In this document: piece after piece, positions 1-6,529 of the stretch
How the letters are laid out: each line of letters opens with the position of its first letter
Position numbering within the stretch: position 1 is the stretch's first letter
Assembly: GCA_027016055.1 (NCBI GenBank)
Contig: JALWBF010000024.1
Location: 1 to 6,739 of the forward strand
Direction of reading: 5' to 3'
Length of the DNA: 6,739 nucleotides
Source of the DNA: Archaeoglobaceae archaeon
GTDB taxonomy: Archaea; Halobacteriota; Archaeoglobi; Archaeoglobales; Archaeoglobaceae
The notes under the pieces: model-generated
Database searches by the model: none
Told to the model about the DNA's origin: nothing
The model's input: the letters and a program-made list of their open reading frames with translations, nothing else
Program-made: the position numbers and the translations under genes

Positions 1-1335
1 GCTCCGGGCAACGCTGGAAGCGAGTTCTTTCCGAAATGCGAGCACGTTGCTGAAGTTCCGTCGATAAGGGCTATAGATGAAATAGTCAAGTTTGCGAAGA
101 AGAGCGATGTGGATTTGGTTTACATCGGCCCGGAAGAACCTCTAAGCTTGGGACTCGTGGATAGGCTTGAGGAGGAAGGAATTCCAGCAGTGGGGCCGAA
201 ACAGGAAGCAACGATCCTTGAGGCAAGCAAATGCTGGTGCAAGGATTTTCTGAGGAAAATAGGGGTTCCTATTCCGGAATACAGGAACTTCGAAGATCCT
301 GAAGAAGCCAAGGAGTTCGTCAGAGAATGGTATGAAAGCGGAAGGGGGAACGTTGTTGTTAAGGCTGACGGATTGGCAGCCGGAAAGGGTGTCTTCGTAT
401 GTGACAGCTTGGATGAAGCTATCTTCGCCATAGACGAGATAATGGTTAGAAAGAGGTTCGGGAAAGCGGGAGATAGAATCGTAATTGAAGAGAGGTTATA
501 CGGGATTGAAGTGGCTTTCACTGCCATAAGCGACGGGAAAACGGTAAAGCCCTTTGGGCATGCTAAGGATTACAAGAGGGCTTTCGATCCGGATGATATC
601 GAAGGGATGAGGGAGTTCTATATAGGATTCATGAGGAGGTTCATAACGAAAGCGGAAGCCGAGAGACTGTTTAAGGAAGGAAAGCTAATCAATCCGAACA
701 CCGGTGGAATGGGTGCGGTAAGCCCGCATCCGAAGGTTAGCAAGGAGATAGAGGCTAAGATAATGGAGATGGTCGTTGAGCCGGTGATAAGGAAGTTCAG
801 GGAGATCGAGGGCAAGACTTTCAAGGGTGTGCTCTATCCGGTTATAATGCTCGTCGAGGAAGAAGGAGAAGTAATTCCGAAGGTGCTGGAAATAAACGTT
901 AGGGACTGCGATCCCGGAGCTGAAGCTAAGCTTCCCCGCCTCGAAACTGATATGGCTGAAATAGCGTGGGCTGTTATAAACGGAGAGCTCGACGGTGTAG
1001 ATATCAGATTCAGCCCCGATTACTGCGTTGCGATCTGTGCTGTGAGCGGAGCTTTGAAAGGAAGGGAAGGATTGAAGCCGGGGTATCCTTCAGATCACTA
1101 CACGAGCCAGCCGATAGAGGGAATTGAGGAGGCTATGAAGGAAGCTGTTATATATGCAAACGGAATTGCCAAGCCTAACGGTTACGTAACAACCGGCGGG
1201 AGGGTGCTTACGGTAGTTGGTAGAGGAAAGACGCTTGAAGAGGCAAGGGAAAGAGCTTATTCTGCTGTATCCAAGATAAGCTTCCCCGGAATGAGATACA
1301 GAAAGACAATTGGAATGCCGGACGTTCCCGATTAA
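1..1335 (+). CDS. purD: Phosphoribosylamine--glycine ligase (GAR synthetase), 5' end cut by the window
   Basis: This cytosolic ATP-grasp enzyme makes glycinamide ribonucleotide from phosphoribosylamine, glycine and ATP in de novo purine synthesis. The frame is open from base 1 and begins APGNAGS, the segment that lies about 30 residues into known PurD proteins, so only the extreme N-terminus is missing. A GTG at 109 is internal, because PurD-like sequence continues upstream of it. In window numbering, IGPEEPL lies near residues 42-48, the nucleotide-binding loop VVKADGLAAGKG near 119-130, NTGGMGAVSP at 233-242 and the Mg-binding E-I-N at 297-299. Two oddities are visible. About 31 extra residues lie between the DYKR motif (ending at 193) and NTGGMG compared with E. 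coli. The usual RFGDPE signature after the Mg-binding Asn reads RDCDPG (301-306). The Mg ligands and glycine-rich loop are intact, so I expect a working enzyme. Its stop overlaps that of the convergent gene. Confidence 0.95.
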   Translation, partial: APGNAGSEFFPKCEHVAEVPSIRAIDEIVKFAKKSDVDLVYIGPEEPLSLGLVDRLEEEGIPAVGPKQEATILEASKCWCKDFLRKIGVPIPEYRNFEDPEEAKEFVREWYESGRGNVVVKADGLAAGKGVFVCDSLDEAIFAIDEIMVRKRFGKAGDRIVIEERLYGIEVAFTAISDGKTVKPFGHAKDYKRAFDPDDIEGMREFYIGFMRRFITKAEAERLFKEGKLINPNTGGMGAVSPHPKVSKEIEAKIMEMVVEPVIRKFREIEGKTFKGVLYPVIMLVEEEGEVIPKVLEINVRDCDPGAEAKLPRLETDMAEIAWAVINGELDGVDIRFSPDYCVAICAVSGALKGREGLKPGYPSDHYTSQPIEGIEEAMKEAVIYANGIAKPNGYVTTGGRVLTVVGRGKTLEEARERAYSAVSKISFPGMRYRKTIGMPDVPD

Positions 1336-2111
1336 CTTATCATCAAACCTATCAGGAAACCCAGAATCGCTCCGGCATTCAAAAATGGCAATCCGGCGTG
1401 AGGTCTCTTAAACCTCTCAGCAACTACAACCAAGGCTATCATGCCAAAGACTCCGCCCAACAATGCCGTTAAGGCCGGGATGTTTAAAAATCCGATGATC
1501 GGTGCTCTGACAAAAGTTTGGGCTGAAACAACCAGTATGTTCGGAATTACGACGTCTCCGACTCCCAAAAGCATCGGCTTTTCCTTTTTTGATGGAACTA
1601 TGAACAGCATGGGCAAACCCATCTTTATCACTGAATCGGCAAGATCTATCATGTGCCCGGTTCTATAAACCGAGAGGGCATCGTATACTGCAAGTATCAC
1701 CAAAAGGATTATCACCGGGAAAGGCTCGAGGCTGATTCCGAACATCGAGGTAATTCCAGCTGCTAATAGCAAAGCCGAAGCGTTTATGACGATCCAATTC
1801 GGCTTTTTGATCAGTAAAGCTATCACGATCACAGCGATTACTAAAGATAGAACTCCCAAGAAAGGAATAAGAACGTAATAAACCGATACGAAGACGAGGA
1901 GATACATGAAAAATCTGAGGAATTTTTCGCTTTTCTTAGCCATTATAAGAACGAAAGCGGTGAAAGCCAGAATCAAGCCGAAATATAGGAAGGAATTGGA
2001 AACGCTCGAAGGATTTTCGAAGACACGCATTCCGCTCTCTTCATACTTCGGAATACAGGAAACTGCCAGAAGTGCGGTAATAATGTAAAGCAAAACGAAG
2101 ATCCATCTCAT
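1332..2111 (-). CDS. Presenilin/signal-peptide-peptidase family intramembrane aspartyl protease (archaeal PSH type)
   Basis: This 259-residue protein is almost entirely hydrophobic, with about nine membrane segments (roughly 3-19, 39-58, 63-83, 84-101, 106-124, 131-149, 182-198, 212-230, 240-258). It carries the catalytic signature of MEROPS family A22: Y143-D144 in segment 6, G183-V-G-D186 in segment 7, and a PAL-type motif at 239-242 (AGLP) opening the last segment. The two aspartates would cut substrate helices within the membrane. Characterised archaeal relatives resemble presenilin without other gamma-secretase subunits; the natural substrate here is unknown. A basic loop (SKKEKP, 174-179) precedes the second catalytic motif. 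Translation starts at an ATG overlapping the TGA of the upstream PIN-ATPase gene (ATGA, 2108-2111), with no clear Shine-Dalgarno, so it probably depends on coupled translation. Family assignment is strong from the paired YD/GxGD motifs; function beyond proteolysis is open. Confidence 0.9.
   Translation of the reverse strand: MRWIFVLLYIITALLAVSCIPKYEESGMRVFENPSSVSNSFLYFGLILAFTAFVLIMAKKSEKFLRFFMYLLVFVSVYYVLIPFLGVLSLVIAVIVIALLIKKPNWIVINASALLLAAGITSMFGISLEPFPVIILLVILAVYDALSVYRTGHMIDLADSVIKMGLPMLFIVPSKKEKPMLLGVGDVVIPNILVVSAQTFVRAPIIGFLNIPALTALLGGVFGMIALVVVAERFKRPHAGLPFLNAGAILGFLIGLMIS
1579..1590 (+). terminator. T-rich tract, possible purD transcript terminator
   Basis: TTTTCCTTTTTT is the longest T-rich run on the + strand after the purD stop. 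Archaeal termination often occurs at such tracts without a hairpin. It lies antisense within the presenilin-like gene, where it encodes the Lys-rich loop SKKEKP, so coding need alone could explain it. If used, the purD mRNA would carry about 245 bases antisense to the protease gene. Confidence 0.25.
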
Positions 2112-3889
2112 GGTCTGTATCTGACGTATATCTTTTCACCCTTCATCAAAGCCAATCTCAGGGATTTTCCTGCTTCCTTATCCTTTCTAACCTTGATTAT
2201 TCCCTTTTTGCTGACGGCTGCCGTAAACAGATATTCATTTCCGGCGAAAACATCTACCGTCTTTCCTTCCAAGCCTTCCGCATGGATTATGTAGTGCTTG
2301 CCTGACTCCTCAACCCGAACTTCCTTCAGCTCTCCCGCAAGCCTGAGCGGTTGGATTTCCAACCTTACCTTAAGCTCGTTCTCTATCCTCTTTATCCTTC
2401 TGCCTCTCTTGCCCAATAAATGCGGAATCTCCTCCTCTGGAACTCTCACTATAGCCTTCTTATTGCTGAGAACCACAACTTCGTATTCTGTAACGTATCT
2501 GCTGATTACCTCCTCTATCATCTTCTTTACAGCGTCCAACTCCTCTTGCTCGATAGGCATCACTACTACCTGCTCTCCGTAGGTGTAGATCTCGTATTCA
2601 ACCCTCTTCGTATCGAAGTCGATAACCTCTATAACCGGTCTCGCGAGATCCTCTTCAACCATTCCGTATGGAACCTTCACGGTGAAATTCAGCTCGTAAA
2701 CCTTCCTTATCTTTCCGGCATCGATGAATATAATCGTATCAACGACCTGCGGAATAACTCCCAACTCAACCCTTCCGATCATCCTCTGAATAGCATCTAT
2801 CGGCCTTGTTGCATGCGTAACCCCGATCATTCCGACTCCGGCTAAACGCATATCTGCGAAAACTTGGAAATCCGAGGTCTTCCTAAGCTCATCGTAAATG
2901 GTATAATCCGGTCTTACGAGCAAAAGAACGTCAGCAGTTAGGCTCATATCACCTTCCAGAGGAGCATACTGTGTTATCTCATCCCTGACCATCAGATCTC
3001 TTGGACTTTCCATTGTCTTCACTATGTATCCGTTCTCCATCAGATAGTTCGCAACGCTTGCAGCAAACGTTGATTTTCCCGCCCCCGGCGGACCGGCGAT
3101 TAAAATACCCCTCTGCTTCTCTATAAACCTCCTCTTCAACTCTTCACTTATTCCGTATTCATCCAATGAAACCTTCGCTATAGGTCTAACCGCTGTTATT
3201 TCCATTCTGTCAGCAAATGGTCTTTCGGCTATAGCTATTCTGAGATCCCTTAGCTGAACGACTATTACGCCCTTCCTCTCTATCTCGATACTGCTGTCCT
3301 CATCCTGTCTCGCAGCTTCCAATATCTCATGGGCTATCTGCTGTAGCTCCTCAAGGGTCATCGGCTCGTCCCTTATCTTCACGAGCTTGAGCTGTCCTAT
3401 TCTGCCTCGCTTCGCAAAAGGCGGAACACCCTCCCTTAGATGAACGCTTGCGGTATCTGGAGTGAAGAACTTTACTATCTTGGTATCTTCTGGCCTTATC
3501 CTTTTCTGCGTTAGGAACATAGCTTTTATACCCTTGGCAACCGCAACGTGATACTGAACCCTGTCGCTCGTAATTAAAACAGCATCCTCCTCCTCGGCAA
3601 TCTTTCTGATCATGTTGTCTATCTCCCCGCTTCTCGCAAGTTTTATTTGCTCAAGCGTCGGTCTTTCGCCCAAAAAAAGGACATCGAAACCCTTCTTCTC
3701 GGCAATTTCCCTTATCCTGCGAACCTCCTCAAGTCCCTGCAATCCCGTCATCCTTCCAGCGTTTGCTTGTGCTTCCAATTCGGCCAAGGCTGGTTCGGGA
3801 ATTATGATCGTTCCGGCTAGCTCACCGCTTTCAAGCATCTGCGAGACCCTTCCGTCGATCAGAACGCTCGTATCCACAACGTATTTCAT
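2108..3889 (-). CDS. PIN-domain / PilT-VirB11-like ATPase / KH-domain protein (archaeal PINA-like, COG1855 type)
   Basis: This 593-residue three-part protein has an N-terminal PIN nuclease-like fold (about 1-130) with the expected acidic residues D6, E37, D91 and D109 (TSDR). A central secretion-type ATPase (about 240-410) follows, with Walker A GPPGAGKST at 266-274, a Walker-B-like IYDELR with D333-E334, and a conserved-looking THATRP at 358-363. A KH domain (about 468-512) has the GxxG loop GKRG at 493-496. Roughly 80 further residues form a beta-rich, lysine-rich tail that I cannot name. The family's studied member, Sulfolobus PINA, is a hexameric ATPase that moves Holliday junctions and binds Hjc and Hjm/Hel308; a nucleic-acid role is therefore likely, but transfer from a crenarchaeon to this protein is inference. 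The ATG is preceded by GGTGAT at good spacing. The gene follows the permease by 23 bp and overlaps the presenilin-like gene by 4 bp. It is not a pilus retraction ATPase, since those lack PIN and KH domains. Confidence 0.9.
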   Translation of the reverse strand: MKYVVDTSVLIDGRVSQMLESGELAGTIIIPEPALAELEAQANAGRMTGLQGLEEVRRIREIAEKKGFDVLFLGERPTLEQIKLARSGEIDNMIRKIAEEEDAVLITSDRVQYHVAVAKGIKAMFLTQKRIRPEDTKIVKFFTPDTASVHLREGVPPFAKRGRIGQLKLVKIRDEPMTLEELQQIAHEILEAARQDEDSSIEIERKGVIVVQLRDLRIAIAERPFADRMEITAVRPIAKVSLDEYGISEELKRRFIEKQRGILIAGPPGAGKSTFAASVANYLMENGYIVKTMESPRDLMVRDEITQYAPLEGDMSLTADVLLLVRPDYTIYDELRKTSDFQVFADMRLAGVGMIGVTHATRPIDAIQRMIGRVELGVIPQVVDTIIFIDAGKIRKVYELNFTVKVPYGMVEEDLARPVIEVIDFDTKRVEYEIYTYGEQVVVMPIEQEELDAVKKMIEEVISRYVTEYEVVVLSNKKAIVRVPEEEIPHLLGKRGRRIKRIENELKVRLEIQPLRLAGELKEVRVEESGKHYIIHAEGLEGKTVDVFAGNEYLFTAAVSKKGIIKVRKDKEAGKSLRLALMKGEKIYVRYRP

Positions 3890-3895
3890 CTTAGT

Positions 3896-3901
3896 ATCAC
3901 C
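3896..3901 (-). promoter_or_regulatory. Shine-Dalgarno for the PIN-ATPase gene
   Basis: GGTGAT on the minus strand lies six bases before the ATG and matches part of the archaeal GGAGGTGATC. It would be present in readthrough mRNA from the permease gene but probably absent from a transcript made from the TATA box at 3914-3921, so it supports co-transcription as well. Confidence 0.5.
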
Positions 3902-3912
3902 AACCTACACAA

Positions 3913-6132
3913 CTATTTAAACGTTCTTATGAGCCTGACCCATCTTCTCGTCATTATCACAGTTCTTCTTGTTCTGCTAACGACCTTCTCGGGAAATACT
4001 CCGAGCAGGAAATTCTTAAGGAACGGCTGGTTCGTTGCACCTATCAAAACGACATCGTGCTTCTCGGATTCTTCGGCAATTCTACCAACGACGTTTCGAT
4101 CTATAAGGAACTTCGTGCTAACGTTAAGTCCCTCAAGAGGCTTTAATGTTTCCTTAAAAGCCTTCTCAGCCCTTTTTCTATCTTCCTCACTCCTCCCGAC
4201 GTATAGCAGAGTTATGCTCGCGTTTGTCTGCTTCGCCAGATCTCTCGCAAGCTCCGCAGCCAAAACGGCATGAGGACCTCCTGCTGTGGAGATGAGGATT
4301 TTTCTAATTTCTCTCCATGTCTGTTCGAATCTAACGACAGCAACATCGCACTTAGCTCTAAGAAGAACCGGATCAATCGTGCTTCCCAAGACGAAATCCT
4401 TTCTGAACGTTCTTCCCCTCCATCCCATTATGATCAGATTCGGCTTTATTTCCTCCACGGTGTTTAGGATAGCCTCGGAAGTGCTGTGTCCTATTTTAAT
4501 AACTCCGCCGACCGGAACATCCATGCCTTTTATAAGCTTGCTCAGAAACTCCTTAGCGCTTTCAACATATTTTACCGCCCCTGAAGGCGGTGTCTGATCG
4601 GGAATCGTTACGACGTTAAGCAGAATTATTTCTCCATTCCTCTGCTTTGCGATCAAACTTGCGAGTTTTATTAGCTTATCGGCAAATTCCGGATTCGCTA
4701 TCGGAACGAGAATTCTAAATTCGACTTTCTTAATCGGCATTTCTTCGTAAACTGTTTTCGCAACCTCTTCAAGCTTCTCGACCTTCTTCTTCTCAGAGTA
4801 TGCGAAGTAAATGATGCATCCGATTAGTATCCACAGAAATGCGGCACCGAAAACTATCGAACCGTGCTTTATCTCAAGAACGAGGAAGTATCCGATTAGT
4901 ATCTGCATGAATATCGTTATTGCCGGTATATAAGGAATGAGCGGAGCCTTGAAAGCTCTCCTTAAGTCGGGTCTCCTGTATCTCAAAACGATCACGACGA
5001 AGTTTACGAGCATGAAGATTGTGAGAAACATTATATCAGCCGCTGTGGCAACGACTTCTATCGGTGCAATCGAAAGGCAGACGACGATGATATAGCTAAA
5101 GAAGATAGCGTAATACGGAGTTCTGTTCTTTTTATGAATCTTCGAGAATATTCTTGGAAGGAAAGCGTCTCTTCCCATCGCAAAAGCCATACGGGATGAG
5201 GAGTATATCGTGGCGTTCATGGCGCTGATGGTTGAAACCAAACCGCCTATGAGGATTAAAACAGAACCGAACGGCATTATCTGATTAGCTATTCTGATCA
5301 GCCCGAATTCCGCAAGCTTACCGAGATACTTCCAGCTCGGAACGTTCGTCTGAATAGCTCCAAGCGAAGCGAAGGCTACGAGTATGTAAATCGTTACAAC
5401 AATCCACAGCGATAGGATTATCGCTTTCGGTATGTTCCTTTCCGGATTCTTGACCTCTTCACCGCTCTGAACGATTATTTCATATCCTTCGAATGCTATA
5501 TACGTCAAACCCATTGCAGCCAAAACGCCGGTAAGGCCGTTGGGCATAAATGGAGTGAAAGCTTGAACCCAATTCGGTCTTATCAGAGTTTTGTATATTC
5601 CGAATGCCGAGAAGATTAGCAGTATTGTAACCTTCAAAGCCGTAACTATTCCTCCAACTCTACCGCTTTCCTTAACTCCTATGTAGTTTACATATGTGAG
5701 GAACGTAACTACAGCGACGGCTGAAACCTTCGCGACCAAGCTTTGAGGAAGCGGTATGCCCATCATTCTGACGATAGCTTCCGATAGAAAGGCTCCGAAG
5801 GTTACGGCATAAAGCGCGCAGGCTATGCTGTTTGCGGACCAGCTACACCATCCAGCTAAAAATCCGGCAAAATCCCCCAAAGCCTCTTTAACCCAGACGT
5901 AGCTTCCGCCCGCTTCCGGAACAGCTGAACCGAGTTCCGCATATGATAAGCCGGTTAAGGTTGCTATGATGCCGTTCAACAGGAATGCCAAGAGAATTGC
6001 CGGACCGGCAATGCCGGATGCTATTCCTATCAATGCGAAGATACCTGCACCGATCATCGCTGCGATTCCCAAAAGAGTTATGTCGAGCAGATCTAAATCC
6101 CTGCTTAGACTGACTTTAATGGATTCTTGCAT
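3913..6132 (-). CDS. APC-superfamily amino-acid/cation permease fused to two universal stress protein (UspA) domains
   Basis: This is a 739-residue membrane transporter with a cytoplasmic regulatory tail. Residues 1-446 form an APC/LeuT-fold permease with about 12 membrane helices. The substrate-binding GAG of helix 1 (MIGAGIF, 26-32), the EAGGSYVW loop (73-80), YIGVKESGRVG (150-160) and the helix-6 to loop segment around FEGYE and EEVKNPERNIPKA (214-237) are all visible. Two tandem Usp domains follow (about 468-602 and 609-729). The first keeps the ATP-binding pattern G-x2-G-x9-G-S/T (G570, G573, G583, S584). In the second the pattern is degenerate (G698, N701, G711, V712). The family imports amino acids or related amines with proton or sodium; the substrate cannot be read from the sequence. 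By analogy the Usp tail may gate transport by nucleotide state. The start is the first in-frame ATG before helix 1, 61 bp from divergent hypA. The final codons double as a TATA box for the next gene. Confidence 0.92.
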   Translation of the reverse strand: MQESIKVSLSRDLDLLDITLLGIAAMIGAGIFALIGIASGIAGPAILLAFLLNGIIATLTGLSYAELGSAVPEAGGSYVWVKEALGDFAGFLAGWCSWSANSIACALYAVTFGAFLSEAIVRMMGIPLPQSLVAKVSAVAVVTFLTYVNYIGVKESGRVGGIVTALKVTILLIFSAFGIYKTLIRPNWVQAFTPFMPNGLTGVLAAMGLTYIAFEGYEIIVQSGEEVKNPERNIPKAIILSLWIVVTIYILVAFASLGAIQTNVPSWKYLGKLAEFGLIRIANQIMPFGSVLILIGGLVSTISAMNATIYSSSRMAFAMGRDAFLPRIFSKIHKKNRTPYYAIFFSYIIVVCLSIAPIEVVATAADIMFLTIFMLVNFVVIVLRYRRPDLRRAFKAPLIPYIPAITIFMQILIGYFLVLEIKHGSIVFGAAFLWILIGCIIYFAYSEKKKVEKLEEVAKTVYEEMPIKKVEFRILVPIANPEFADKLIKLASLIAKQRNGEIILLNVVTIPDQTPPSGAVKYVESAKEFLSKLIKGMDVPVGGVIKIGHSTSEAILNTVEEIKPNLIIMGWRGRTFRKDFVLGSTIDPVLLRAKCDVAVVRFEQTWREIRKILISTAGGPHAVLAAELARDLAKQTNASITLLYVGRSEEDRKRAEKAFKETLKPLEGLNVSTKFLIDRNVVGRIAEESEKHDVVLIGATNQPFLKNFLLGVFPEKVVSRTRRTVIMTRRWVRLIRTFK
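3914..3921 (-). promoter_or_regulatory. TATA box for the PIN-ATPase / presenilin-like gene pair
   Basis: On the minus strand this reads TTTAAATA, very close to the archaeal TATA consensus, and it is formed by the last two codons plus the stop (TTT AAA TAG) of the permease gene. Its centre is about 27 bp before the ATPase ATG, so a start only a few bases before the ATG, or leaderless, is predicted. It suggests the downstream pair can be transcribed independently of the permease. Confidence 0.5.
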
Positions 6133-6138
6133 CCCTAT

Positions 6139-6157
6139 AAGCTAAATCATTTGGCTT
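6139..6157. promoter_or_regulatory. Near-perfect 19-bp palindrome, candidate operator
   Basis: AAGCTAAATCATTTGGCTT has two 9-base arms around a central C, with eight of nine positions complementary (the exception is the 6143/6153 T-G pair). It sits between the divergent hypA and permease genes. It lies just upstream of the hypA BRE/TATA and over the expected transcript start of the permease. That placement suits a dimeric regulator that could block the permease promoter while leaving or helping hypA. The regulator is not identifiable from the sequence. Confidence 0.5.
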
Positions 6158-6172
6158 GAAAAACTTTATCTT
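6158..6172 (+). promoter_or_regulatory. BRE/TATA-type promoter of hypA
   Basis: A purine-rich GAAAAA (BRE-like) is followed by CTTTATCTT. The TATA-like centre near 6168 is about 26 bp before the GTG at 6194, the usual archaeal TATA-to-start distance, so transcription should begin at or next to the start codon. This fits the missing Shine-Dalgarno. It is not a perfect TATA consensus, so it is inferred from position and composition. Confidence 0.6.
6161..6172 (-). promoter_or_regulatory. Possible TATA element of the permease-Usp gene
   Basis: On the minus strand the sequence reads AAGATAAAGTTT, centred roughly 35 bp before the permease ATG, which would put the transcript start about 8-10 bases upstream of it. 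It overlaps the hypA TATA region, so the divergent promoters would share the same bases. The match to consensus is weak. A promoter must lie in this 61-bp gap unless the two genes are served from elsewhere. Confidence 0.3.
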
Positions 6173-6193
6173 GCTTCGGGCTGAAGTTGTTTA

Positions 6194-6529
6194 GTGCACG
6201 AACTGAGCTATGCCCAAGCGTTACTGGATGAAGTTCTGAGAATAGCAGAGGAAAACAATGCTAAAAGGATTACTAAGATACATATTGAAATCGGGGAACT
6301 ACTGCTGATTAATCCCGAACAGCTCAAATTTTGCTTTTCAGCAATAAGTAAGGGGACGATAGCGGAGGATGCGGAAATCGTAATAGAATTTATTAAGCCA
6401 AAGATCGTTTGCACAGAATGCGGGAGGGAGTTTGATGAAGTCATCGGAATTTGCGATTGCGGGGGGATCGTTTCGATTGAGGGCGGAAAGGGTTTTCTGC
6501 TTAAGAAAATTGAAATGGAGGTGGAATGA
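6194..6529 (+). CDS. hypA: Hydrogenase nickel-insertion protein HypA
   Basis: This 111-residue metallochaperone, close to the usual family length, hands nickel to the [NiFe]-hydrogenase large subunit together with HypB. The GTG start is firm because it gives the canonical MHELSYA N-terminus, whose His2 (with the amino terminus and Glu3 nearby) is the nickel ligand. GELLLINPEQLKF (35-47) and ISKGTIAEDA (51-60) are typical HypA core. The zinc site has C73-x-x-C76 but then C87-D-C89, a CxC where most HypA proteins have CxxC; four cysteines remain, so zinc binding is still plausible. No Shine-Dalgarno precedes the GTG. A TATA-like element is centred about 26 bp upstream, so the mRNA probably begins at or very near the start codon (leaderless). 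The stop shares one base with the hypB start, giving a two-gene unit at least. Confidence 0.94.
   Translation: MHELSYAQALLDEVLRIAEENNAKRITKIHIEIGELLLINPEQLKFCFSAISKGTIAEDAEIVIEFIKPKIVCTECGREFDEVIGICDCGGIVSIEGGKGFLLKKIEMEVE
6517..6523 (+). promoter_or_regulatory. Shine-Dalgarno for hypB
   Basis: GGAGGTG lies inside the last codons of hypA, five bases before the hypB ATG. It matches the archaeal anti-SD well and fixes the hypB start. It contrasts with hypA, which has no such site. Confidence 0.85.

Noticed and set aside
109..111. GTG at 109 as the purD start
   Set aside because: The same frame is open to base 1 and encodes APGNAGS and further PurD-like sequence, so the gene begins before the window.
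120..527. 135-residue minus-strand reading frame
   Set aside because: It lies opposite well-supported purD sequence, is Ser/Leu/Pro-rich in the manner of antisense shadows, and has no recognisable motif.
2420..2845. 141-residue + strand reading frame opposite the PIN-ATPase
   Set aside because: It is antisense to the conserved ATPase and KH coding region; its composition is that of a shadow frame.
2108..3889. Type IV pilus or archaellum motor ATPase
   Set aside because: The ATPase core is related, but the N-terminal PIN domain and C-terminal KH domain place it in the separate PINA-like family, and no pilin or archaellum genes are nearby.
3929..4597. Several + strand frames opposite the Usp domains
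   Set aside because: All lie antisense to clear Usp motifs and show no family features.
6174..6186. CTTC-GGGCT-GAAG small inverted repeat before hypA
   Set aside because: The arms are only four bases long and this is easily expected by chance; it may matter only if conserved.
6133..6193. NikR operator controlling hypA
   Set aside because: No GTATGA...TCATAC-type half-sites are present; the palindrome found has a different sequence and spacing.
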